Below, piece after piece: positions 7,617 through 15,150 of a stretch of 43,589 nt of DNA (position 1 is the stretch's first letter; every line of letters starts with the position of its first letter). Under the pieces are notes generated by a model. The model did not search any database. It was not told where the DNA came from and was given only the letters and a program-made list of their open reading frames with translations. The translations under genes and the position numbers were made by a program. This stretch comes from JBJHBP01 sp050485645 (GTDB lineage: Bacteria; Pseudomonadota; Gammaproteobacteria; Steroidobacterales; Rariloculaceae), in assembly GCA_050485645.1 (NCBI GenBank), contig JBJHBT010000032.1:1-43589 (forward strand). The letters run 5' to 3'.

Positions 7617-9704
7617 TCAGCGCCTGAGCCTTCGCGCTTCCTCGATCGCCGCCTCGGCCAGCTGCCTCGGCATCGGTTCGGTGATCCATTCGTCCACCAG
7701 CGCCTGAGCGCGCTCGGGATCGTGCCGTGCGATCGAGCGCGCAACGGCGACCGCCTGCGACTGACGCACGCTGTCCGATGAGAACGCCTCGAAGAAGCGT
7801 GTTTGCGTTGCGATTTCCAAACCATCGGCAGCCAAGCGTGTCACGACAGCCGACAGCGCCTGATCGCGAGTTTCACTGCGGGGCAGCCCAAGCGCCCAGC
7901 GTTGTGCCGCCTGGGGGTCGCGCGCGGCCCAACTCATCGCCACCGAGCTGACGGCAGTGCCGCGCTGTTGTTCGGGCAGCGAGGTGGCCCAGGACGCTGC
8001 GCCGGCCAGGTCCCGGCGTGCCCAACTCGAGGCAATCGTCGCCACCGAGCTTTGCTGAACATCCGCGGGTGCGCTGGCCAGCATGCGCGCAGCGCTTTGC
8101 GGATCGGTCTGCGCCGTCATCTGCATGACCCGCCGCAGGGCGTCGTCGTAACCGGGCTCGCCCTGAAACTGCAGCAGCCAGGTGGACGCGCTTTCCGGGT
8201 CCTGCCGGGCATAGGGTGCGGCTACCTGTCCCAGCCACAGGCTCCTGAGCTCGGCAGGCAGGCGGCTCGCGAAGGTTGCCGCCGTTGCCGCATCGCGCGA
8301 CGCGAGCTGTCTGGCAATATTGGCAGCGACACCCTCGTTGACGGTCGACCCGCTCGACAGCATCCAGTCCAGGGCGCCGGCCGGATCGTTCTGCACCCAG
8401 ATCGATGTAATCCTCTCCAGCAGCAGTGCGGAGTGCGGTTCATCCTGTTGTGCGGCGAGGCGGCTCGCAATGTCGGCCCGGCGCGGATCCGCCGCGGCGA
8501 ACACCGCGATATTGGCCGCGATGTAGGCCGGCGAGGCGAATACATTACCGCCAGGAGGTGCTTCGAACTCGTTCATCCAGCGAATGGCCTGATCCAGATC
8601 GACGAGCGCTGATCGCGCAATGATCGTGGCCACGAGACCGGGCCGCGGTGGCTCGATGCTGCGGGCCCAGGCCAGCGCTTCGTTGGGGCGCGTACGCCCA
8701 TACGTCTCCGCGAACGCCACCGTGAATTCCTCACGCCGGGCATCGAACGGCAGCGATTCGAGGTAGGCCGCCATGCGCTGCGGATCACGCTGCGCAAGCG
8801 CCGTAAACGCGGTCCGTTCGACTGTGATGTTGGCGGGAAAGCCGTCACCAAAAGGCAATGGCGGCTTGTTCGCGGTCACTTCAAAGACGCGTTCGGGGTC
8901 GACCGCCATGGCCTGCGTCATTCCGGGACGCAGCTCATTGAGATGGGGCTGGGTCTCGGCGAATGCGAGAAAGCCCAGCGCATCGAGCCGCGCCCATTCG
9001 ACCGTGACACTGTCACGATAGGCTGACTGCAGCTCGCGTGGCAGCGTCTCGGCCTGCCCGTAGGCGGTGATCGGGTCCTCATGCGCCCAGATCATGCCGA
9101 TGCGCCGCGCGGCGGTGTTGCTTGCCGCCGTGTCGCGCAGCAACAGGGCCGTACGCAGCGCACTCGCCGGGTCGCGCCTTGCGTGCTGCGCAACGGCTTC
9201 GGCCTGAAACTCGATGCGCTGATGATCCGGCAGCGCGGCGGCAATGCGTTCGATCGCATCGGCATCCGTACCGAACACGTCCAGCAGCGCAATCGCCGCA
9301 GCCAGCCGATTGTGCCCGTTGGCGATCCCCGCCAGATGCCGCAACGCCGCATCCGGCTCGCTTTCTGCCCACGCGGCGAACACATCCGCGACCAGCAGGG
9401 CATCGAACTGCGACGAACCGGCCACGCGCAGCGAGCGTCGTACATCCAGTGCGGCGAGTCGCTTGAAAAGGGCTTCGATGTGCGCATCCCTGGCCGTGGA
9501 GAACGGCTCGGCCAGTGCCCGCGCGAGCGCGCGTTCGAGTTCCGCGGCATCGGAAATCCCCTCCGCCGAGCGAAAGGCTTCGAGCCGTGCGTGAGGTGTG
9601 GCGTCATCAGCGCTCGGTCCGGGTGTTGCCCCGCCGATCAACCACCAGGTGACCAGGCCGGCCGGCATGGCCCCCAACAGCAGGAACGCGGTTGTTCTGA
9701 GCAT
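7617..9704 (-). CDS. Large alpha-solenoid repeat protein, membrane-anchored (paralogue 1)
   Basis: A 695-residue protein of unknown function. An N-terminal hydrophobic segment (FLLLGAMPAGLVTWWLIGG, about 7-25) is a signal anchor; the rest is predicted exported. The body consists of degenerate repeats of roughly 33-40 residues with the pattern W-A-x-x-D-P-x-x-A-x-x-W-(x)3-L-P, for example WARRDLAGAASWATSLP, WAARDPQAAQRWALGLP and YARQDPESASTWLLQF, consistent with a TPR/Sel1/HEAT-like helical solenoid. It begins 23 bp after the stop of the paralogous gene upstream, with a strong AGAGGGG ribosome site, so the two form an operon. No catalytic motif was recognised. Confidence 0.85.
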   Translation of the reverse strand: MLRTTAFLLLGAMPAGLVTWWLIGGATPGPSADDATPHARLEAFRSAEGISDAAELERALARALAEPFSTARDAHIEALFKRLAALDVRRSLRVAGSSQFDALLVADVFAAWAESEPDAALRHLAGIANGHNRLAAAIALLDVFGTDADAIERIAAALPDHQRIEFQAEAVAQHARRDPASALRTALLLRDTAASNTAARRIGMIWAHEDPITAYGQAETLPRELQSAYRDSVTVEWARLDALGFLAFAETQPHLNELRPGMTQAMAVDPERVFEVTANKPPLPFGDGFPANITVERTAFTALAQRDPQRMAAYLESLPFDARREEFTVAFAETYGRTRPNEALAWARSIEPPRPGLVATIIARSALVDLDQAIRWMNEFEAPPGGNVFASPAYIAANIAVFAAADPRRADIASRLAAQQDEPHSALLLERITSIWVQNDPAGALDWMLSSGSTVNEGVAANIARQLASRDAATAATFASRLPAELRSLWLGQVAAPYARQDPESASTWLLQFQGEPGYDDALRRVMQMTAQTDPQSAARMLASAPADVQQSSVATIASSWARRDLAGAASWATSLPEQQRGTAVSSVAMSWAARDPQAAQRWALGLPRSETRDQALSAVVTRLAADGLEIATQTRFFEAFSSDSVRQSQAVAVARSIARHDPERAQALVDEWITEPMPRQLAEAAIEEARRLRR

Positions 9705-9727
9705 GATATCCCCTCTGAATCGCTTGG

Positions 9728-11923
9728 CTAGCGCAGCAGGACGCCCCCCGGGACGCCGTCCATGATGATGATCTGTTGTCCGCCAACGAACATGGTCTGC
9801 TGCCTCGCGCCGGCTTCCAGCGCGGTTTCAGCCCGGGTCCGCATCGCCGGATCGCTGATATGCCGGTCGATCAGTTGCTGACCGAGCTCGCGATTGGTGC
9901 TGCCGAGCATCGGCATCGCGCCAACCAGGCCCTCGGCACGCGCCTGCGATGAACTGAACGCCTCGAGCAGCCGTGTTTCCACGGTCCCGGTTCCCGCGCC
10001 GTCTATCAGCAACGCCGCCAGCCCCCGGTCGCGCGGTGGCCCGGCCGGCATGCCGAATACCCACTGTTCGGCCGCGCTGGCGTCGAGCCCTGCCCAGCGC
10101 GCCGTCACACCAAAGACCACGTTGCCTCTCACGGCGGTGTCAACGTCGGACAGACCATCAGCCCAGGCTGCCGCAGCGACCGGATCCCGAGCAGCCCAAC
10201 CGACGGCCACCTGCGCCGCAACGTCGCCGGCATAAGCCGAATTGGTCTCCAGGTAACGCGCCACCGCTTCAGGTTGCGCGGCGGCGGCCGAACGTAGCGT
10301 CGCCTGGATCGCGTTGTCGTAGGCGGGATCGCCCTCGAACCCGCCTATCCAGCGCATGGCATCGTCGAAGTCGCTGCGCGCCATGCCACTGGCGGCGCCC
10401 GCGATCCATTGATCGCGCGCATGCTGCGGTATGCGTCCGGTGACCTGCGCGGCCAGTGCAGAGTCCTGGGCCGCGACCTGCTGGGCGAAGGTCATCGCAA
10501 CATCGGACGACAGCGCCGACGGGTTTTGCGTGATCCACTCGACCGCGGACTGCGGATCCGCCTGAGGCCAGAGCTGCAGCATCATCGTCAACTGCGTCTT
10601 GACGCGCGCATCGGCGTGCGCGTGAAGCACATCGGCCACGTCGGCCATTTCCCGGGACTGAGCGCGCATGGCAGCCGAGAGCACGGATGCGATCATCGGC
10701 ACCTCGCCGATATTGGCGCTCGCGGGATTGAGGATATCGGCGATGACGGCATCGGCGGCTCGAACCGGATCGGTGGCGGCCACGCCGGACAGCACCGCAT
10801 TCAGTGCGGCGGGTGATCTTGGCTGCAGGGACGTGGCCCAGAGGATGGCGCCTTCCGGGTCCTGCTCCGCATAGCGCTGTGCGATGCCCTGGATCAGCTG
10901 GTCACGATCACCTGTCGGCGGCAGCGACTGCACACGCTCGTAGGCGTTGGTGGGATCGAGCGCACCGAGCACCGCAAGCGCGGCATTCTGGGCGTGGATA
11001 CGCAACTCCGGCGCGAAGCGGTCGGCCAGTGACAGCAGTCGTTCCGGCCCGGTCATCGCCAGCGCCTGAAAGCTGACCTCGGACACAGCCATTTCCGAGA
11101 AGTCGGCTGTCTCGAGAAAAGCCATCATCGCGTCCGGATCGAGCTTCGCCCAGTCATCGAGCAGGCGCTCCATGTAGCGGCGCCGCTGCAGTGCTATCGG
11201 AATTGAATCGGCGTATTCGAACCCCGTGTGCGGATCTATTCGCGCCATCACCGAGGCGATGCGCTGCTGGGCAATAGTCTGCGCCTGGGAAATATCCAAT
11301 GCCTCGGCTGCCGCAAGCGCTGCACTCGGGTCGCGCTCCGCCATTCGGCCGATCGCGTCGATGCGAAAACTGGCCGCGTCGACAGGAGAGAAGGCCACGC
11401 TGACGATGTCGATGCCGGCCGGGGTTAGTCCGAATACGTCGAGCAATGCCAGCGCCGCCGTGCGCCGTGTGGCGGCCGGCTGCAGGCGTTGAAGTTGGGA
11501 GAGCGCGCCGTCTGCATCGATCTCGGCCCACGACCGGAAAAGGCGCGCGATGACATCGGCGCCGAGCTCGAGCTGCTCGGCCAGTTCCACCGCCGCAGCA
11601 GGGTCTGATGCCGCGAGGCCGTTCAGAAGTGCGGTCAGCTCGGTGTCGCGTCTGACGGAGTGCGGCCGGGCGGCAACGCGTGCCATCTCGGCTTCGGTGT
11701 CCTCCGGGCGTTCGATACGCGCAATCTGCTCGTACGATGCCACCGCGGAAACGAATGCATCGGGAGCCGGCACCGACTCGCCAGAGAGGGGTTCGCCCGG
11801 CACGGCCGGCCACCCCGTCGTGATGCCGGACGACGATCCCGGAGGAAACACCTGCATCAGCATAAGGACCGCGCTGCCGCCCGCGATCGCCCCGCCTGAT
11901 ATCAGCCAACCCGCACGAGCCAT
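9728..11923 (-). CDS. Large alpha-solenoid repeat protein, membrane-anchored (paralogue 2)
   Basis: A 731-residue paralogue of the following gene, first in the leftward pair. ATG 11923 is chosen because AAGGGGGG sits just upstream; it gives a hydrophobic anchor (about residues 5-28, WLISGGAIAGGSAVLMLMQV) then a Ser/Pro/Gly-rich linker. The body has the same W-A-x-x-D-P repeats (WAARDPVAAAAWADGL, YAEQDPEGAILWATSLQ) with Asp-Pro turns, and a C-terminal part homologous to the paralogue (LLEAFSSSQARAEG versus FFEAFSSDSVRQSQ). It ends with a short hydrophobic/glycine tail (IIIMDGVPGGVLLR) absent from its partner. Likely a scaffold on the periplasmic side; function unknown. Confidence 0.85.
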   Translation of the reverse strand: MARAGWLISGGAIAGGSAVLMLMQVFPPGSSSGITTGWPAVPGEPLSGESVPAPDAFVSAVASYEQIARIERPEDTEAEMARVAARPHSVRRDTELTALLNGLAASDPAAAVELAEQLELGADVIARLFRSWAEIDADGALSQLQRLQPAATRRTAALALLDVFGLTPAGIDIVSVAFSPVDAASFRIDAIGRMAERDPSAALAAAEALDISQAQTIAQQRIASVMARIDPHTGFEYADSIPIALQRRRYMERLLDDWAKLDPDAMMAFLETADFSEMAVSEVSFQALAMTGPERLLSLADRFAPELRIHAQNAALAVLGALDPTNAYERVQSLPPTGDRDQLIQGIAQRYAEQDPEGAILWATSLQPRSPAALNAVLSGVAATDPVRAADAVIADILNPASANIGEVPMIASVLSAAMRAQSREMADVADVLHAHADARVKTQLTMMLQLWPQADPQSAVEWITQNPSALSSDVAMTFAQQVAAQDSALAAQVTGRIPQHARDQWIAGAASGMARSDFDDAMRWIGGFEGDPAYDNAIQATLRSAAAAQPEAVARYLETNSAYAGDVAAQVAVGWAARDPVAAAAWADGLSDVDTAVRGNVVFGVTARWAGLDASAAEQWVFGMPAGPPRDRGLAALLIDGAGTGTVETRLLEAFSSSQARAEGLVGAMPMLGSTNRELGQQLIDRHISDPAMRTRAETALEAGARQQTMFVGGQQIIIMDGVPGGVLLR

Positions 11924-11934
11924 GGCTTCCCCCC

Positions 11935-12003
11935 TTGCGTTCACGGCGGTAAATTGTTGATTATTCTATGTATGTTAATTAAACGATTTCCATACTACCT
12001 CAA
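11935..12003 (-). promoter_or_regulatory. AT-rich probable promoter of the solenoid operon
   Basis: A markedly AT-rich island in otherwise high-GC DNA immediately upstream of the solenoid operon. On the minus strand it contains TTGAGG (12003-11998) and a -10-like TAGAAT (11968-11963), though these two are not at canonical spacing to each other. Placement and composition suggest the promoter; the exact boxes are uncertain. Confidence 0.4.
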
Positions 12004-12295
12004 TAGAACAATGCTGCAATAGTTTCGATGAGCTGCAGGTTCGGCATCTGATTCCCTGCTGCCGGGCGCGTTTCTCGTGGTTGCAGTGGTGTCGCGGAGG
12101 CATACGCAGAACCGACCGTGTCTGTGAAGGCAAGAGTTTTGATGCCGGCGCCGAAAGCGGTGCGAACGGCATCAGGAACTTCACGGACGCGATCAGCCAC
12201 AGGTAGTCACGCAGGCTGGCGCGATGATGGCGAAGCAGCAGCGTGATCATGCCTGTGCATGTCGCGAACAATGCCGACTCCCTCGGATGATTGAC
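12000..12295 (-). pseudogene. Remnant of an M56/BlaR1-type peptidase N-terminus
   Basis: On the minus strand, from about 12295 down, the translation VNHPRESALFATCTG, then ITLLLRHHRASLRDYLWLIASVKFLMPF (12250-12165 in two pieces), matches the first two membrane helices of BlaR1/MecR1-like M56 peptidases (family pattern: xNHxWQSTLFA, LRxxRAxxRxxLWLxASxKFLxPFxxL). The frame then breaks near 12160, and a second frame continues (FTDTVGSAYASATPLQP) to a stop at 12000. The HExxH domain and the rest are missing, so this is a decayed fragment. No intact start remains: the VNH position is GTC. Confidence 0.55.
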
Positions 12296-12441
12296 TGCCG
12301 CCGAAGGCATCGCGCTTACTGCCGACACTTGCGACCGGATGCGGCCGCTCGACTCGACCACGCAGCAACGCGCAAGACTTGCGGACACTGTACCAAGGAA
12401 GTTCGCACCTGCACCGCGCGAAAGATGCCCGCTGCGACTGT

Positions 12442-13247
12442 TTACCGGGTGCGCCGAATGGCGTGATTGGTCGCGTGCTCGGCGGTGATCGTATCGGCGA
12501 TGCGCGTCGCCAGATCGCTCAGCTGTGCTTCATGGCCCATCAATGTGCCATCGAACGTCTCAACCCACACCTTCCGGGGATCGAAGTCCTGCGTGCGATC
12601 AAAAACCTCGACGCCGATCGTGTATTCCTTCAGACGATCCTCACGACCCGCCAGGGCTTCCTCGACCACAAAGCTCAGGAAACGACGCATACGGCCAGCG
12701 CCTGCGAACTGGGTGCTCTTCAGCATGCGCTCCAGCTGCGCGTCGCTGCTTCCGCTCCGGACTCGCGCCTCGTGGTGGTCGGGCACGAGCAACGCATCGT
12801 AACCGGCCAGTTCACTTACCCACGCGCCGAAATCGACGTGGTTGGGATCACTACAGGCAGCGGCGCCTACCAGACCGGTGTGCGAGTAGTGCTTGTGGGG
12901 TACTCCAGCACGTCCGACGCGCTTTTCCTCGACAGAAGCCAGGCGGCGCAGCTTCGTGACGAGCTGATCGGCGTAGCCTCATACAGGGGCGAAGTCGAAC
13001 ACTTCTGCGCCGGGAACTGCGAACTCGGCATTGCACGGTGCCGGCCATCTCAAGCCGAACCACAGGCCTGGTGTCCTGGCTTTTACCTTTCCTCTTCCGG
13101 TGACAGGGGACTGGCACTGTCCACGCCACGCCGTTCATTTCGCTTCTCATCGATGGGCGCGGGAGCGGAGCCGTTTGTCGACTTGCTGGATGTGGCTGCG
13201 GCATTCGTCGTTGCATTGGAGTCTGCAATCGCCGAGTTGGACGACAT
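12442..13247 (-). pseudogene. Decayed TolB-like / cyclase-type regulator gene
   Basis: The gene still has an intact start: ATG 13247 opens a 54-residue Ser/Asn/Ala-rich, probably disordered N-terminus that hits a stop at 13083. Further on, another frame (from about 12985) reads to 12442 and contains RMRRFLSFVVEEALAGR and LKEYTIGVEVFDR then FDPR, the N-terminal domain of large TPR/TolB-like or class-3-cyclase-associated regulators. Directly after FDPR the text becomes KVWVETFDGTL...LATRIADTITAE, resembling a much later segment of the same proteins (LWxETxDRxL...DxIxxxI). The normal middle (DPVVRVxAxRLRxxL onwards) is gone. I infer one gene reduced by frameshifts and an internal deletion. Confidence 0.55.
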
Positions 13248-13261
13248 TTGACGATACCGAA

Positions 13262-13279
13262 ACGATTCCGCGGAATCGT
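13262..13279. promoter_or_regulatory. Perfect 18-bp palindrome (operator-like)
   Basis: ACGATTCCGCGGAATCGT is a perfect inverted repeat without spacer. Its centre lies about 23 bp upstream of the ATG of the decayed regulator gene (13247, minus strand), a position expected for an autoregulatory operator. The cognate protein is not known. Confidence 0.5.
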
Positions 13280-13316
13280 CTTCAGGTGTTGCTCGAAGGA
13301 GGTATGTGCTCAGCGG

Positions 13317-13345
13317 GCAGCCGCAGCCGCAGCCGCAGCCGCAGC
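13317..13345. repeat. GCAGCC hexanucleotide repeat
   Basis: 4.8 perfect copies of GCAGCC. The tract ends at the stop codon of the small membrane protein gene (TAG, 13347-13345 on the minus strand), so slippage changes only the 3' untranslated part unless the stop is lost; read-through would add an Ala-rich tail. Confidence 0.85.
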
Positions 13346-13596
13346 TATGACAACGGCAAAGGCGCCAACGTACCGAACAGAATTCCGATCCCGAACCTGA
13401 GCACCCACAACGCGAACAGTGTGTACGCCGCGAGCACTGACCAGTAGGCGACGGGCTGCGTGTGCCGGTGCACTTCCAGGCGGCCGCGAAAGCCGTTCGG
13501 GCCCAGCGGCAGCCAGCCACGTGTGAGGCTCTGATAGCCCACCGCGAGCAGGCCCAGGCCGATCGCGGTGAAAAACAGTCCCTGAAACCACACCAT
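13345..13596 (-). CDS. Small two-helix membrane protein
   Basis: 83 residues with two hydrophobic segments (about 5-22, GLFFTAIGLGLLAVGYQS; and about 52-75, SVLAAYTLFALWVLRFGIGI) joined by a basic loop containing GPNGFRGRLEVHRHTQP. The start ATG (13596) overlaps the stop of the upstream gene by one base (TGATG), so the two are coupled and probably function together. I do not recognise the family. Confidence 0.7.
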   Translation of the reverse strand: MVWFQGLFFTAIGLGLLAVGYQSLTRGWLPLGPNGFRGRLEVHRHTQPVAYWSVLAAYTLFALWVLRFGIGILFGTLAPLPLS

Positions 13597-13970
13597 CACG
13601 CATCTCTCCAGCCCGCATCCCTCCAGCGACGCAGGCGCGCCGCCACGACGGCCGCGACGATGGCCGGCAACGACATGACCAGAAACACCGCAATACCGAT
13701 CGGCAGCAGATTCCATGAATTGCCGCTGGTGAACATCACCACCGGCGCCTGCACCATGATCACCGCGAATCCCCAGCGCCATGCCCGCACCGGCGTGAGA
13801 TAGCCGAGCAGTGCGGCAAGCGCCAGGCACAGCGGATAGGTGACATCCCAATACCAGGGCGAGTCCCAGGCTTCGCTGCGCCCGGTCGCCGCCATGGTCG
13901 CGATCCACAGCGCGGCGCCGCCGGCCAGTGCCACGTAGAGCGTGCGTATGGTTTTATCCCTGTCTTCCAT
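13596..13970 (-). CDS. Four-helix inner-membrane protein
   Basis: 124 residues with about four membrane helices (VALAGGAALWIATMAATG; LCLALAALLGYLTP; WRWGFAVIMVQAPVVMFTSG; LLPIGIAVFLVMSLPAIVAA) and a short basic C-terminus. ATG 13970 is preferred; the open frame extends to a TTG at 13997 that lacks support. The SGNSWNLLPIG loop and the aromatic WDSPWYWDVTYP segment between helices 1 and 2 are notable. It is coupled to the smaller membrane protein downstream. Family not recognised. Confidence 0.7.
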   Translation of the reverse strand: MEDRDKTIRTLYVALAGGAALWIATMAATGRSEAWDSPWYWDVTYPLCLALAALLGYLTPVRAWRWGFAVIMVQAPVVMFTSGNSWNLLPIGIAVFLVMSLPAIVAAVVAARLRRWRDAGWRDA

Positions 13971-14113
13971 GGCGCAATGTTCGGGTTTTCTGGCCAAGAT
14001 GTCCCGAGATCAACGTCGCAGATCCCGCAGACGGGAAGTGCTTCGGCAACTCCGTATGGCCGTCAGCAACCATGTGCAGGCATGGTTGAGTCTTTCACGT
14101 CTGAAGCACAACC

Positions 14114-14698
14114 ATGGCTGAACGAATCTGCATTATCCAGGGGCACCCCGACGCAGGCCGCGAGCACTTCGGTCACGCGCTTGCCCATGCCTACGCGCAG
14201 GCCGCACAGGAGTCCGGCAAGACGGTGCGCACGATTGTGGTTGGCGAAATCGATTTTCCGGTGTTACGCAACGTTGACGACTGGAACAACCAACCGGCGC
14301 CCGAACCCATCACCCAGGCGCAGCAGGACATACTCTGGGCCGACCACCTGCTGATCGTGTATCCGTTGTGGCTGGGCGCGATGCCCGCATTGCTGAAGGC
14401 ATTTTTCGAGCAGGTGATGCGTCCGGGGTTTGCATTCCCGAAAGACGAAAAGCGCAACCCCTGGTCGGGGGCCCTCAAAGGGCGCTCGGCGCGCATCGTC
14501 GTGACCATGGGCATGCCCGCGGCGTTCTATACATGGGTGTATCGCGCCCACAGCCTCAAGAGTCTGAAGCGCAATATCCTGAAACTTGTTGGCATCGGCC
14601 CGGTGCGCACCAGCGTCATCGGCACGGTGGAATCCAGCGATGCACGCCGGCGAAAATGGCTGGAGACGATGACCGTTCTGGGGCGCGCTGGACGGTAG
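14114..14698 (+). CDS. NAD(P)H-dependent oxidoreductase, flavodoxin-like (NQO type)
   Basis: 194 residues with the flavodoxin-like fold of NQO1/MdaB/KefF-type quinone reductases. The N-terminal strand and FMN/FAD-phosphate loop read IIQGHPD, and the second conserved segment is ADHLLIVYPLWLGAMPALLKAFFEQV, followed by the GR.A.IVVTMGMPAAFY strand. Such enzymes reduce quinones or nitro compounds with NAD(P)H in the cytoplasm. ATG 14114 follows an upstream start-free region; no clear operon partner. Substrate not determinable. Confidence 0.88.
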   Translation: MAERICIIQGHPDAGREHFGHALAHAYAQAAQESGKTVRTIVVGEIDFPVLRNVDDWNNQPAPEPITQAQQDILWADHLLIVYPLWLGAMPALLKAFFEQVMRPGFAFPKDEKRNPWSGALKGRSARIVVTMGMPAAFYTWVYRAHSLKSLKRNILKLVGIGPVRTSVIGTVESSDARRRKWLETMTVLGRAGR

Positions 14699-14739
14699 AT
14701 CGCTGAGCATTCACCCGCCAGTCGTGCTTCGGCGCCGTG

Positions 14740-15092
14740 TCGTTCAGACCGTACGGGGATTCACGATCAGCATCCCGCTGCGTCTCGATGGGTCTCGCAA
14801 ACTCGTTGGCGTCAATCGACCGACGAGTCGATCACGATCAGAGTGGTATCGGGTAATGCAGTTGCTGGGCGCCGAACAACGCCTCGTAACAGAGCATCGA
14901 CGCGACGCGTTCACCGGCCATATCGACGGGTGGCGGAGAGGCAGGGTTCGGCAGCGCATCCGTGTACCGGAAAATATTCCCCGATAGGCACCACCTGGCG
15001 TTTGCTGCAGACCTGGTGCGCCGCTGACCCCGCTCGACGAGCGCCGGTATCTGCGCGATGTCGTTCCACGTCAGCGCCAGCGGGTCACACAA
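14740..15092 (-). pseudogene. Remnant of a carbon-nitrogen hydrolase (Lnt-like)
   Basis: Three pieces in different minus-strand frames follow the order of a nitrilase-superfamily acyltransferase of the apolipoprotein N-acyltransferase group: SKRQVVPIGEYFP (15006-14968; family YxKRHLVPFGEYxP with the catalytic Lys), VASMLCYEALFG (about 14906-14871; family xxICYExxF with the catalytic Cys), then TTLIVIDSSVD (about 14848-14816) where a strand such as LLVNxTND is expected. No frame joins them, so the gene is broken by several indels and lacks its membrane part. Confidence 0.5.
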
Positions 15093-15095
15093 GGT

Positions 15096-15126
15096 CGAAA
15101 CAAAGCCCCCGGCTCCTGCCGGGGGC
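15096..15126 (-). terminator. Rho-independent terminator after G8 gene A
   Basis: On the minus strand, a 9-bp GC stem (GCCCCCGGC / GCCGGGGGC, 15105-15126, 4-nt loop) is followed by a short T-rich run (TTTGTTT). It lies just downstream of the G8 gene A stop and matches the terminator of copy B almost exactly. Confidence 0.8.
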
Positions 15127-15150
15127 CCGTGCAGATACCGCAGGTTCAGC

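Noticed and set aside
12379..13251. 290-residue rightward frame
   Set aside because: Opposite the remnants of the TolB-like/cyclase-type gene; no motif; better explained as a shadow.
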